Source: Nymphaea colorata (lineage: Eukaryota > Streptophyta > Magnoliopsida > Nymphaeales > Nymphaeaceae). From it: a stretch of 64,000 nt of DNA. Position numbers and translations under genes: made by a program. Below, piece after piece: positions 36,535-48,179 of this stretch (its first letter is position 1; every line of letters begins with the position of its first letter). The notes beneath the pieces are model-generated. The model was not told where the DNA came from. It did not search any database and saw nothing but the letters and a program-made list of their open reading frames with translations. The stretch spans positions 879,143 to 943,142 of the forward strand of contig NC_045138.2 of NCBI RefSeq assembly GCF_008831285.2. The letters run 5' to 3'.

Positions 36535-37688
36535 CTAGCAGTCGATGTTCTGCCCTGGGTCTACGCCTAACTGCTGGCAGAACCGCTGGTAGAAGCTGAC
36601 CCTGGACTGTACTTTTCCTGGATTTCCTCCGCCGCACTCACCACTGTTGATGGCTCTGATGGTGGAGCCGAAGCCACCGCCTGAGGTGATCCCTTGGTGG
36701 CAGTTGCAGTTGGACATCCAGAACCACTGCTGTCTTGAAAGATATATGCCTGCATCCTTCCCCACGATCTCTGGGTTGTTCATGCCGTCGAAGCCAATGG
36801 CCTGCCCCGCTGCACCATAGTCGTAGTTCCTACCCGTAAAAGTTAGAGAGATATCTAGAGAGAGAGAGAGAGAATGAAAGATTTTCAATGTTGTTGTTTT
36901 GGTGGCATTTTATACAAAGAAATAAAAAGGTCATATGTTGCGATCCCACGGTACCATGAGAATTTTATTTCATTCAAACTTAACTCATGTTTTAATTAGA
37001 TCCCAAGGAAAATGATAAATTAAAATAAGAAGCACAGCCGTCTTTTTGAGAAGGAAACTAGGGTGGGGGGAGAACCAGTGAAAAGGCAAAAATGACGCCA
37101 AGAAATCATGTATTTGTCTTAACGCATGAGAAATTAATATGTAAATGATTGTTACCATGATAGCTGCAACGGTCCTCTGCCAAAGTAACTTTTGCCTGGA
37201 GCACAAGGATATATCTGGTAGCTTTGATCGCAGTGTACAGAAGGATCTAACGTTTCGTTGATCTTGCAGAGGCCTACAGTTTTCATGTTGTCAAAGAAAC
37301 ATATTAAACACTTCACTTCATGAATACCAACTGCTTCTATAACTTAAAATGCAAACTGAAAAGGAATATTTTTTATAGTTGATTATTGCCACATAAGAGA
37401 GCTAATTGCTGACATATTTCCTGTTTCATGCATGGCATTAGCAAGGAAAGCAGCTAGCTCCCTCTTTTGAACGTCGGTGCCGCCGGTGGTGCCAAAGCCG
37501 TTGAAACTTTCTGCGGCAGATATGAAGGAATCATAGTTATAAAAGCCTTTTCCCTCACAACCATCTTGAGGAAGGAGGGTATTGAAGAAATCAGAAGTGA
37601 CGATTGTCCTTGGAGTGTCCTGGGCCAAGCCCACTTCCAGGACAAGAGCTACAAGAACAAACCCAAGAAACTGTGTGTAGCTCTTCAT
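36535..37688 (-). pseudogene. Chi5: GH19 chitinase copy with lost splice donor
   Basis: Exon equivalents are 37,688-37,418, 37,273-37,156 and 36,829-36,535, each of standard length. The donor of intron 1 reads ATATGT where all sister genes have GTATGT, GTATGC or GTACGT, so normal splicing at HETG is unlikely; read-through soon ends in intron sequence. In exon 3 a 2-bp loss and a 2-bp gain a few codons apart cancel out, replacing the conserved SFKTAV before WFWM by YLSRQQ. Exon 2 is of the KINET subtype. Just upstream of the ATG the usual promoter is replaced by spacer sequence (from about 37,715), so the shared TATA box is absent. I call it a probable pseudogene; an alternative donor could still rescue a transcript. 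Confidence 0.78.
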
Positions 37689-38319
37689 GATTCTGATTAT
37701 GATCACTTCTCTTGTAATGCCCTTTCAAAAATAAGAATTTTAGACTACCAATGGGGCGAAGAAGGATGCTTAATTTATTATCTTTGCACATACAAAAGAA
37801 TCAAATATATACATATCGATAAGCGTCCATTTCTGGTCCTGAAATCTTTTGAGAAAAAACGTCAATATTTGCTCTTGGAATTTTGAGAAGATAAGAATGC
37901 TCAGTTTTCTTGTTCGACCCCTGGTTGGGATCTGAATGGTTTGCTGGGTGCTCTGGTGAACTCCAGAATTTGCTGTCTCATGCTCTGTATGGGTAATTTA
38001 ATTAATTAGATGCTGCCAATTAAAAGGTTTTGCAGCGCGTTGATTAAGACGAATTGAACAGATTCATAGAGAAAATGCAAAGCCAATCAAGATAGTACCA
38101 AAAGACCATACTTTTACACTGAAAGAACTTTATATATATATATGTTGAATGATTACTCTAATTTTTTAAAGACACCAATATGCACTATCCAATTCTATAT
38201 GATGGACAGTTATCAGAAAAATAAAGAAAAAATGTGATACACATTTTCATCATTTGATATTCATTTACATTTTTTTGTCATTGTTGTTCTTTCAACCATC
38301 TATTTACTTTAGGTCCATG

Positions 38320-38324
<5 letters not shown>

Positions 38325-38392
<68 letters not shown>

Positions 38393-38400
38393 AGAGAGAG
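38325..38400. repeat. Compound microsatellite (AT)n(AG)n(G)n
   Basis: AT, then AG, then a G run, then AG again. The matching run in the right copy (about 41,006-41,079) differs in AT and AG number, the main length difference between the two duplication copies. Confidence 0.85.
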
Positions 38401-38942
38401 AATGTGTGTTTATTCTAGAGGGGATTATTGTAAAGGACAGGGTGGGGTTGGTAAATAGTCAGTTTCTACGCAAAACTGTCCCGAGATTTCAAAGGTAGGC
38501 ATTATACTTTATGCTGACGACAGAAATGGTGAATACTTCTCATGTTCCATCAAAAGGTTGGTTACATGCAAAGGCTTTCAGATTAACCACATATAGGGCC
38601 AGAGGCAAGTGTGGATAATTGCCTTCACATGCCAAAAAAAAAAAAAATTATTTTCATATTGATACTTTAGAACAGTTTTTTCAGTTTACCTACTGGGTGC
38701 CTCTTAAATTAAAATTTAAAACTTTTAGTTTAGCCAGAACTTTCTGGTTTCACCCGTGATTACATATGATCAAAAGAGAGAGATAGGGAAGGGGAGAGAG
38801 CATGCAGGAAACTTCATTTTACTGATCTCAATGACAATAACATCTTATTTATCTGAGTACAAGCATAGTAGTAGAGGTCTCTATTCAATAGTATGATGGA
38901 TCAGGGGCAACGTTGACATGCAGGGAAGGGCGGTGGCAAATT

Positions 38943-40368
38943 CTAGCAGTAGAGGTTCTGGCCTGGGTCTACCCCGAACTGCTGGCAGAACCTCTGGTAG
39001 AAGTTGATCCTCGACTGTACTGTTGCTGGATTTCCTCCGCCGCACTCACCACTGTTAATGGCTCTGATGGTGGAGCCAAAGCCACTACCTGTTGTGATCC
39101 CTTGGTGGCAGTTGCTGTTGGACATCCAGAACCACACTGCTGTCTTGAAAGATATGCTTGCATCCTGGGCCACGATCTCTGGGTTGTTCAAGCCGTCGAA
39201 GCCAATGGCCTGGCCAGCTGCGCCATAGTTGTAGTTCCTACGTGTGTATGCATATCCATATCCCAAAGTAAGAATGATGGGCAAATATGCAGCTTGAATA
39301 ACATTTGTCTTTAGTTCATTTCATGGGTGCTACTCACAAATGGGCAGAGAAGGGGGCTCACACGGGCTTTGCCCTCCCGACAAAAAATGCTTTTTAAAAA
39401 ATTTACGTGTACATTTTAAAAAATTTCAGTTGTCCCATGTAAAAATTTTGAAAAACGATATTTTTAGCTTCTCGCAAAATTTAAAACTTTAATTTGACCC
39501 CTTTCAAGAAAAATTTCTAGCTCTACTCATGCACATTACTCAAGAACTGAACAGTATGTCATAGTCCACTCAGATCCCAAACCAACTGTGTAAGGAGGGA
39601 GAGCTAGGCCCTCCTTCCAACAGCTCCTACTCACCCCAAAAAAGTGTATAGAGAGAGAGTTGCCGACAAATGGAAAATAGAGATTGATTCTCTTAACTGG
39701 ATCTAATGGAAAATGTTAATAGTAGGATGGAAAAATAAGAATCACAGAATTTTTTTAAACAAAGAAAAAAAAAAAACCAATGGTGAAACATGGTGTTTTC
39801 TCTTTAAATGCTAGAGTAGTCTATATGTAAATGACAGTTACCATGATAGCTGCAGTGGTCCTCTGCCAAAGTAACTTTTCCCTGCAGCACAAGGATATTG
39901 CTGGTTGCTTTGATCACAGTAGTTGCTGCCAGGGTTTTGTTCATTTATGTAGCACAAGCCTACAGTTTGTACATATTGTTAAAACAAACATAGTATTGCA
40001 TAATTCAAAATGCAAAGGGAAGTACTATATTAGAAACAGCATCTGTATGCATGGAAGTAGTTATTGCCACAAAACAGAAATCTAATGGACGACATACTTC
40101 CTGTTTCATGCATGACATTAGCAAGGAAAGCAGCTAACTCCCTCTTTTGAACGTCGGTGCCGCCGGTGGTGCCAAAGCCATTGAAACTTTCTGCTGCGGA
40201 TATGAATGAATCATAGTTATAGAAGCCTTTTCCCTCACAACCATCTTGAGGAAGGAGGGTATTGAAGAAATCAGAAGTGACGATTGTCCTTGGAGTGTCC
40301 TGGGCCAAGCCCACTTCCAGGACAAGAGCTACAAGAACAAACCCAAGAAACTGTGTGTAGCTCTTCAT
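38943..40368 (-). CDS. Chi6: GH19 chitinase, chimeric Chi5/Chi7 copy
   Basis: Exons 40,368-40,098, 39,959-39,842 and 39,237-38,943, intact, 227 residues. In detail: signal peptide 1-23 ([20 protein letters not shown]...), E88 in HETG, E97 in [17 protein letters not shown] at about 120-130, WFWM at 165-168, and eight Cys at about 44, 93, 105, 114, 173, 195, 214 and 227. The gene is a junction product: the promoter and 5' part of exon 1 match Chi5, and the rest matches Chi7, from which it differs by one residue (GGTDV versus GGSDV). It therefore uses the replaced Chi5-type upstream region without the standard TATA box. Intron 2 (604 bp) holds a dispersed AT-rich repeat. It encodes a plausible active secreted enzyme, but its expression may differ from that of Chi7. 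Confidence 0.9.
39335..39535. repeat. Dispersed AT-rich repeat in intron 2 of Chi6 (and Chi7 at 42,013-42,212)
   Basis: The same family as at 13,605-13,800: GC-containing end, AAATTTAC, AAAATTTT and TTTGACCCC blocks, ending TAGCTCTACTC. It is present in both duplication copies but absent from Chi2 intron 2, so it inserted after the Chi2/Chi7 split and before the 2.68-kb duplication. Confidence 0.6.
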
Positions 40369-40999
40369 GATTCTGATTATGATCACTTCTCTTGTAATGC
40401 CCTTTCAAAAATAAGAATTTTAGACTACCAATGGGGCGAAGAAGGATGCTTAATTTATTATCTTTGCACATACAAAAGAATCAAATATATACATATCGAT
40501 AAGCGTCCATTTCTGGTCCTGAAATCTTTTGAGAAAAAACGTCAATATTTGCTCTTGGAATTTTGAGAAGATAAGAATGCTCAGTTTTCTTGTTCGACCC
40601 CTGGTTGGGATCTGAATGGTTTGCTGGGTGCTCTGGTGAACTCCAGAATTTGCTGTCTCATGCTCTGTATGGGTAATTTAATTAATTAGATGCTGCCAAT
40701 TAAAAGGTTTTGCAGCGCGTTGATTAAGACGAATTGAACAGATTCATAGAGAAAATGCAAAGCCAATCAAGATAGTACCAAAAGACCATACTTTTACACT
40801 GAAAGAACTTTATATATATATATGTTGAATGATTACTCTAATTTTTTAAAGACACCAATATGCACTATCCAATTCTATATGATGGACAGTTATCAGAAAA
40901 ATAAAGAAAAAATGTGATACACATTTTCATCATTTGATATTCATTTACATTTTTTTGTCATTGTTGTTCTTTCAACCATCTATTTACTTTAGGTCCATG

Positions 41000-41070
<71 letters not shown>

Positions 41071-42909
41071 AGAGAGAGAATGTGTGTTTATTCTAGAGGG
41101 GATTATTGTAAAGGACAGGGTGGGGTTGGTAAATAGTCAGTTTCTACGCAAAACTGTCCCGAGATTTCAAAGGTAGGCATTATACTTTATGCTGACGACA
41201 GAAATGGTGAATACTTCTCATGTTCCATCAAAAGGTTGGTTACATGCAAAGGCTTTCAGATTAACCACATATAGGGCCAGAGGCAAGTGTGGATAATTGC
41301 CTTCACATGCCAAAAAAAAAAAAAATTATTTTCATATTGATACTTTAGAACAGTTTTTTCAGTTTACCTACTGGGTGCCTCTTAAATTAAAATTTAAAAC
41401 TTTTAGTTTAGCCAGAACTTTCTGGTTTCACCCGTGATTACATATGATCAAAAGAGAGAGATAGGGAAGGGGAGAGAGCATGCAGGAAACTTCATTTTAC
41501 TGATCTCAATGACAATAACATCTTATTTATCTGAGTACAAGCATAGTAGTAGAGGTCTCTATTCAATAGTATGATGGATCAGGGGCAACGTTGACATGCA
41601 GGGAAGGGCGGTGGCAAATTCTAGCAGTAGAGGTTCTGGCCTGGGTCTACCCCGAACTGCTGGCAGAACCTCTGGTAGAAGTTGATCCTCGACTGTACTG
41701 TTGCTGGATTTCCTCCGCCGCACTCACCACTGTTAATGGCTCTGATGGTGGAGCCAAAGCCACTACCTGTTGTGATCCCTTGGTGGCAGTTGCTGTTGGA
41801 CATCCAGAACCACACTGCTGTCTTGAAAGATATGCTTGCATCCTGGGCCACGATCTCTGGGTTGTTCAAGCCGTCGAAGCCAATGGCCTGGCCAGCTGCG
41901 CCATAGTTGTAGTTCCTACGTGTGTATGCATATCCATATCCCAAAGTAAGAATGATGGGCAAATATGCAGCTTGAATAACATTTGTCTTTAGTTCATTTC
42001 ATGGGTGCTACTCACAAATGGGCAGAGAAGGGGGCTCACACGGGCTTTGCCCTCCCGACAAAAAATGCTTTTTAAAAAATTTACGTGTACATTTTAAAAA
42101 ATTTCAGTTGTCCCATGTAAAAATTTTGAAAAACGATATTTTTAGCTTCTCGCAAAATTTAAAACTTTAATTTGACCCCTTTCAAGAAAAATTTCTAGCT
42201 CTACTCATGCACATTACTCAAGAACTGAACAGTATGTCATAGTCCACTCAGATCCCAAACCAACTGTGTAAGGAGGGAGAGCTAGGCCCTCCTTCCAACA
42301 GCTCCTACTCACCCCAAAAAAGTGTATAGAGAGAGAGTTGCCGACAAATGGAAAATAGAGATTGATTCTCTTAACTGGATCTAATGGAAAATGTTAATAG
42401 TAGGATGGAAAAATAAGAATCACAGAATTTTTTTAAACAAAGAAAAAAAAAAACCAATGGTGAAACATGGTGTTTTCTCTTTAAATGCTAGAGTAGTCTA
42501 TATGTAAATGACAGTTACCATGATAGCTGCAGTGGTCCTCTGCCAAAGTAACTTTTCCCTGCAGCACAAGGATATTGCTGGTTGCTTTGATCACAGTAGT
42601 TGCTGCCAGGGTTTTGTTCATTTATGTAGCACAAGCCTACAGTTTGTACATATTGTTAAAACAAACATAGTATTGCATAATTCAAAATGCAAAGGGAAGT
42701 ACTATATTAGAAACAGCATCTGTATGCATGGAAGTAGTTATTGCCACAAAACAGAAATCTAATGGACGACATACTTCCTGTTTCATGCATGACATTAGCA
42801 AGGAAAGCAGCTAACTCCCTCTTTTGAACGTCGCTGCCGCCGGTGGTGCCAAAGCCATTGAAACTTTCTGCTGCGGATATGAATGAATCATAGTTATAGA
42901 AGCCTTTTC
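40233..42909. repeat. Right copy of the 2.68-kb direct tandem duplication
   Basis: Partner of 37,553-40,232. It runs from the 5' half of Chi6 exon 1 to the 3' half of Chi7 exon 1. Beyond the right edge the sequence switches to Chi2-like upstream DNA, which fixes the crossover inside exon 1. Confidence 0.92.
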
Positions 42910-43045
42910 CCTCACAACCATCTTGAGGAAGGAGGGTATTGAAGAAATCAGAAGTGACGATTGTCCTTGGAGTGTCCTGGGCCAAGCCCACTTCCAGGAC
43001 AAGAGCTACAAGAACAAACCCAAGAAACTGTGTGTAGCTCTTCAT
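41621..43045 (-). CDS. Chi7: GH19 chitinase, class IV-like, secreted
   Basis: Exons 43,045-42,775, 42,636-42,519 and 41,915-41,621, intact, 227 residues, with both catalytic Glu residues and the [11 protein letters not shown] block. Except for GGSDV in exon 1 it encodes the same protein as Chi6. Its upstream region differs: it keeps a TATA box 57 nt before the ATG and continues into sequence matching that of Chi2. It therefore looks like the parental YINEQNP copy of the 2.68-kb duplication, with the original promoter. Confidence 0.9.
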
Positions 43046-43101
43046 GGTTCTGATTATGATCACTCCTCTTGTTGTGCCCAGCTTGGTGCATTTTATCTGG
43101 C

Positions 43102-43108
43102 ATTTATA
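43102..43108 (-). promoter_or_regulatory. TATA box of Chi7
   Basis: TATAAAT on the minus strand, 57 nt upstream of the Chi7 ATG. Confidence 0.6.
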
Positions 43109-43399
43109 GGCATCAAGTCAGTGATCACACTAATGGAGTCTTTGAACTTATCAATTGAGGGTGCAGAGTCGGTCTTGAGTGTAGCTTGGAAAGCTCCATT
43201 TTCCTTCCCCTTCAATTTCCTGCCACTACTTCCACATTGACCAGTCTTTTCATTTGCGGAATTTTTGCACAGGCCTTTTCTTTTAGCTTCAGTCCTCATT
43301 AGGGGTCTCATATTTTTGGTTTTCTTGATACTGGCTTTTATCTTGTGGACGAATAATACAAAGACGTGCTCCACTTGAATCATGTCATAATTGAATGCT

Positions 43400-46225
43400 T
43401 TTCATGCTGTTCTTTCATTACAGTTGAAATATATTTTTTTAAAATTTTTATATAGGATAAGTGAAATTTTTTAAAATTCACATATAAATTAAAAGAAAAG
43501 TTTTTGGGAAAGGAGAGGGGGCGGTGCCATGGCTCCTGCCAGCCCCTTGACTCCACCCCTGGTCACAGGGGCCATTATATTTTGGAAAATATTTACATAA
43601 GCCAAAACAAGATCTTAAAAATGTTAATAGGTTGGGTGAGTTGAACTAGTATTTCATCTTACCACTCAACAAAAAGGCTAAAGCCCCTTACTATTCTTCC
43701 ATTGCTTCAAGATATTCGATTTGTTTTGGTGTTCAAATGTGATATTCTTCATGCTTCAACTTAGATATTGGTGCTTACATTTGCAATATAAGAAGTTAGG
43801 GTTTTGGAAATTTGAAATGAAAACTGACTACTTACCAACCCCACCCATCTATTACGCACAAAATGTTAACATATAGATTTATAGATTTTGAAATCTGGGG
43901 GGCGGTCAAGGCCCCTGGCTCACACTCGACCCTTGAAAACACTTGTTTGTTCTGTCTGTGCTAGTCAAAATCAAGCAACCAATGAAAGTCAAGCCGCCCC
44001 TATATGACCAGCAAGCAATTTCAGCATTCTTTGGGTCGACATTGTGAACTTGGATCATGACAAAGTAGAGAGTAATACAAAGAAAAAATTGTAAGTGATT
44101 GGACAAATAACAAACCACTATATAAGTTTCAAAAAAACTAAAAAATAGGTGCTGTTAAAATTGCTTATTAATAGAAGAACCGGTCCTCCCTTGACCAAGG
44201 AATGATATTTTTTGTCTTTACGAACGACGTTTTGTTGTTTTCTATTAAATATTTAATTTCCATTAGTGGGGAAGTTAATTCCTCCAAAAGTTTTATGCGT
44301 ATCTTTTAACATTTAAAAGTTGAGTAGCGATTTGTCATTTAATTTCTTACAGTATGAGGCATACAAATTTTTATAAGTAAACATGATCACTTAGAGAATG
44401 TATTTCAAAAAGTGGGTGCATATCAGTTAATTTTCAAAAGTTGAGAAGTGATTTGTTAACTTGCCTAAGCATTTGGGGCCTTTTTTCTTAACTTTTTAAT
44501 AATCTAAAGCATTTTAAAAACCATATCCACGAACATTTGAATTCATGAGTCTATAGTCTTTGTGGATGAAGTCAAGTTCACGTTGCTCACGTTTTGATTG
44601 TACAATCGCCGTCCATCTTTGTGGATGAACGCCGATCGGTGGTCCGATTGCTGGACCATTTCTATGCCCAACAATGTGACGTGATGTGGGAAGAAATTTT
44701 ATCAACTTATCCGGAAGTCGTTGTTGTCTAATATTAATTTTCTCAATGCTCCAAATATGAGACCAATTTTTTATTGACAGAAAAAAAAAATATCTCAACT
44801 AATTCTTGAATTGTTGATGAAAAGATGATGGGGAAGACATAAACATATAACTTGTTCTTCTTTTTCCCTTCGCTTTCAATGTTCTCTATATTTAAACTCA
44901 TTGGTAGTAAAACAGGTAGCTACCAGACCCTCATACGCTATATTTTGGGGAGAATTGCTTAAGTCTTTGATTTTAATGAAATCCAGCGGTGGTGATTACG
45001 TTGAACAAGAAGGAAATCCAGTTGGATTTTGAATAAACTGAAATGCGCTTCAATGGAGGAAGCAGATGAGTTTCCTTAATTGATAAATTTTGTCTCCTTT
45101 GATAGATATTTCAGTCTCTTGAAAATACAAATAAATTTTCATTTTTTCTGCTTAATTCTTTACTATGTGATCTTCTTAAAATTGGTGGTCAATTGTGTCT
45201 TCGAGAGTCCAAAATGCCCCTCAATGGAAGAAAAAAATGAGTTTCGTTAATTGAATTTTTTTTTTCCGTCTCATTTGAGAGATATTTAAAATACAAATAA
45301 ATTTTTAATTTTTTTAAGTTAATCTTCACTGCATGATCTTAAACTTAATGACCCAACAGACCCCATCAAGTCTAGCATATGTAGAGGCTTTCTTGATGCA
45401 AGCCTTGATTTTGCTGAGAATTACCAACTGATGAAGAGGCCTCTGTTTAATATCATGCATATCATGAAAAAATAATAAGTAAAAGTTAGGTTTTTAATTT
45501 AAAGTGGACATTGAGAGGCATTTGATAACCTCATGTCTGTTGTCTGAAGTAGGATCTTAGATTTTAGGCTTTCAGATCCTTGATTTCTAATAAGGATAGT
45601 TCAAATTGTTTTTGTCAAAGATGCACAAATTAAACTTAGTATAAATTTGTAAATCTTTTATGCATCTTGAAATCTGTGGATCTCATATGCCTGACCACTT
45701 TCTCATCCCTTCTTTGATTTGAGTTCCACACACTTTGAAGCACAATGAAGACCTTAAATCAAAATTTTAAAGTTAGTTAAAATTTTATATGATCAGGCCG
45801 ACGAAAATTATTTGTTTCTATTTCTCAAACCAAACAAAGGATCATCACTACAATTTTCTTCGGCTTGATCACTTAACTGTAGTTATGTGTTGGGCAATAT
45901 AAAGGATGTACAGGTCCTTGCCTCCTTGTTAATCACCTTGGAGTTTCCTATCAAGAAATTCATAACATGAAGCACATACTTGAATTTTCCTTGCCAGCCC
46001 ACCCAAGTCTCCACGCCTTTAGGAAAGCTCAACCAGCATAGATTAACTGGCCGGGCAGGCAGACCGGTAAAAAGTCTGGTAGTCAATTAAATTTTCATGA
46101 ATGCTGTTTGTCTGAACAGTAAATGGTAGATGGACGACAATACTTTAGTTAACGGGTGTACCACTCTCTACCCTGGTCGCAGAACAGCCTTGGACTCTAG
46201 GGGCAAGGGAAAAGGAAATGGGTTT
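43400..46225. repeat. Spacer block A-prime, copy of 13,441-17,477
   Basis: Parallels block A but lacks its 129-bp tandem pair and the old Ty1-copia element. Its right end GGAAATGGGTTTCAACCTCTTC is the paralogous empty site of that element. A dispersed AT-rich repeat lies at about 43,425-43,565. No gene. Confidence 0.8.
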
Positions 46226-46860
46226 CAACCTCTTCAAGATATCACCAAAGCAAATTTTCCTTTAGAAAACCAATTTACTGAGATTGTTTGAGATTATTGT
46301 AGAATACCTGCATTCTTATTACAACAGCATTAATCCTCCAAGTGGTGTGGCCTATATGTTCCAATCACATTATCTCAATGCCTTTGTGTTTCAGTACTTA
46401 TACCAATCAAACAATGAACAGAAACCGTGAAGTTGTCACTACGTGATTCTTTGAGCACAATACTGGGATGAAGGGTGTGCAGTAGACCACCCAAATTGCC
46501 GGAAAGGTCAGCAAATTAATGGGTTTTGCCGCTTTTCACATAAGTGGAAAAGTTTCACCAAGCCAAGCAAGATAAACATTAAGTGATGATATTTGTGCAT
46601 TGAAAGATCCCCCAGAAGCCAGAACTCAAAGAGAGAAAAACATAAATATGGCACAATTAATCGTAGTTAAAAAGCTCAACCAAGCCCAAAAATTGAGGCT
46701 CTCACTAAACAACATATGTAAGAGAGAGAGAGAGAGAGAGAGAGAAAATGCAGGAAACTTTCACTCAATTAATCTTAATATCATTTTATTTAAATGAAAA
46801 TATGCTCATGTCCAGTACATGTCTGCAATAGTATGGCGGAATTAGGAGGGCATTGGTAGC
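46226..46860. other. Spacer and 3' flank of Chi8
   Basis: Aligns with 23,033-24,680, the sequence right of the old Ty1-copia element, but is shorter. It contains a (GA)n run near 46,720-46,745 and ends in the 3' untranslated region of Chi8, rich in TTTATTT (AAATAAA on the minus strand). Confidence 0.6.
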
Positions 46861-46869
46861 GGAATTAGT

Positions 46870-47959
46870 CTAGCAGTAGATGTTCTGGCCTGGGTCTACG
46901 CCGAACTGCTGGCAGAACCGCTGGTAGAAGTTGACCCTGGACTGTACTGTTGTTGGATTTCCTCCGCCGCACTCACCACTGTTAATGGCTCTTATGGTGG
47001 AGCCAAAGCCACCATCTGTGGTGATCCCTTGGTGGCAGTTGCTGTTGGACATCCAGAACCACACTGCTGTCTTGAAAGATGTGGCTGCATCCTGGGCCAC
47101 GATCTCTGGGTTGTTCAATCCATCGAAGCCAATGGCCTGCCCAGCTGCACCATAGTTGTAGTTCCTGTGTTTGCATATATATATATGTCAATGTCCCAAT
47201 GTAAGAGGGTGAAGGAAAATGCTTGAAAAGCAAGTCAGAAAATTAAGGAACACACGGCAGTCTTTACTCTTCAATGGAATTGTTTTGGAAAAACACTCCA
47301 GTTTGAGAGAAAAAAGATGGTAGCAGATCATTTTCCCCACATGCTAATCAATTAAGGTCATCAACATATGAGAAATTAATGTGTGAATGATTGGCAATAC
47401 CATGATAGCTGCAAAGGCCCTCTGCCAAAGTAACTTTTGCCTGAAGCACAAGGATACTGCTGGTTGCTTGGATCGCAGTAGATGCTGGAAGGGTTTTGTT
47501 CATTTATGTAGCAGAAGCCTACAGTTTGTTCATATTGTTAAAAAGAAACAAATAATTAGCCACTACAAGTCGTGAGTACCAACAGCTACGCATAATTCAA
47601 AATGCAAAGAGAAATACTAAATTAAAAACAGTGTCTATATGAGTGGAAGTAATTACTGCCACAAAACAACTATCTGAAAGGGACGTACTTCCTGTTTCGT
47701 GCATGACATTAGCAAGGAAAGCAGCTAACTCCCTCTTTTGAACGTCGGTGCCGCCGGTGGTGCCAAAGCCGTTGAAACTTTCTGCGGCGGATATGAAGGA
47801 ATCATAGTTATAGAAGCCTTTTCCCTCACAACCATCTTGAGGAAGGAGGGTATTGAAGAAATCGGAAGTGACGATTGTCCTTGGAGTGTCCTGGGCCAAG
47901 ACCACTTCCAAGAAAAGAGCTACAAGAATAAACACAAGAAAGTGTGTGTAGCTCTCCAT
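46870..47959 (-). CDS. Chi8: GH19 chitinase, class IV-like, secreted
   Basis: Exons 47,959-47,689, 47,518-47,401 and 47,164-46,870, intact, 227 residues. The signal peptide [20 protein letters not shown] differs from the common [14 protein letters not shown] but keeps its hydrophobic core. E88 (HETG), E97 (YINE), [11 protein letters not shown] and WFWM are present; [10 protein letters not shown] replaces [10 protein letters not shown]. Introns are 170 and 236 bp, and intron 1 starts with GTACGT. Exon 2 and the 5' flank are closest to Chi4, while the 3' flank resembles that of Chi3, so this copy probably formed by exchange between units of those two kinds. A TATA box lies 56 nt upstream of the ATG. 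Confidence 0.88.
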
Positions 47960-48014
47960 GATTCTGATTATGATCACTTCTCTTGTAATGTCCAGCTTTA
48001 TGCTTTCTATCTGG

Positions 48015-48022
48015 TATTTATA
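48015..48022 (-). promoter_or_regulatory. TATA box of Chi8
   Basis: TATAAATA on the minus strand, 56 nt upstream of the Chi8 ATG. Confidence 0.6.
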
Positions 48023-48179
48023 AGCACCAAGTCAATGAGCACAAAGCGCTGTGGGATTGATGTTCAACGTTTCTGACAGACGACTGATGGAGTCTTTGAG
48101 CTTATTAAATGAGTGAGGGAAGTCAGTAGCCGGTATAGCTTGGAAAGATCCATGCTCCTTCCCCTTCAATTTCCGGTCA

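Larger units (their letters stand above)
37553..40232. repeat. Left copy of a 2.68-kb direct tandem duplication
   Basis: Almost base-for-base identical to 40,233-42,909 (offset 2,677-2,680 bp). It runs from the 5' half of Chi5 exon 1, through the spacer, to the 3' half of Chi6 exon 1. The visible differences are a few bases in the (AT)n(AG)nGn run near 38,325-38,400 and in poly-A runs. This points to a very recent unequal crossover or a gene-conversion-homogenised pair. Confidence 0.92.
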
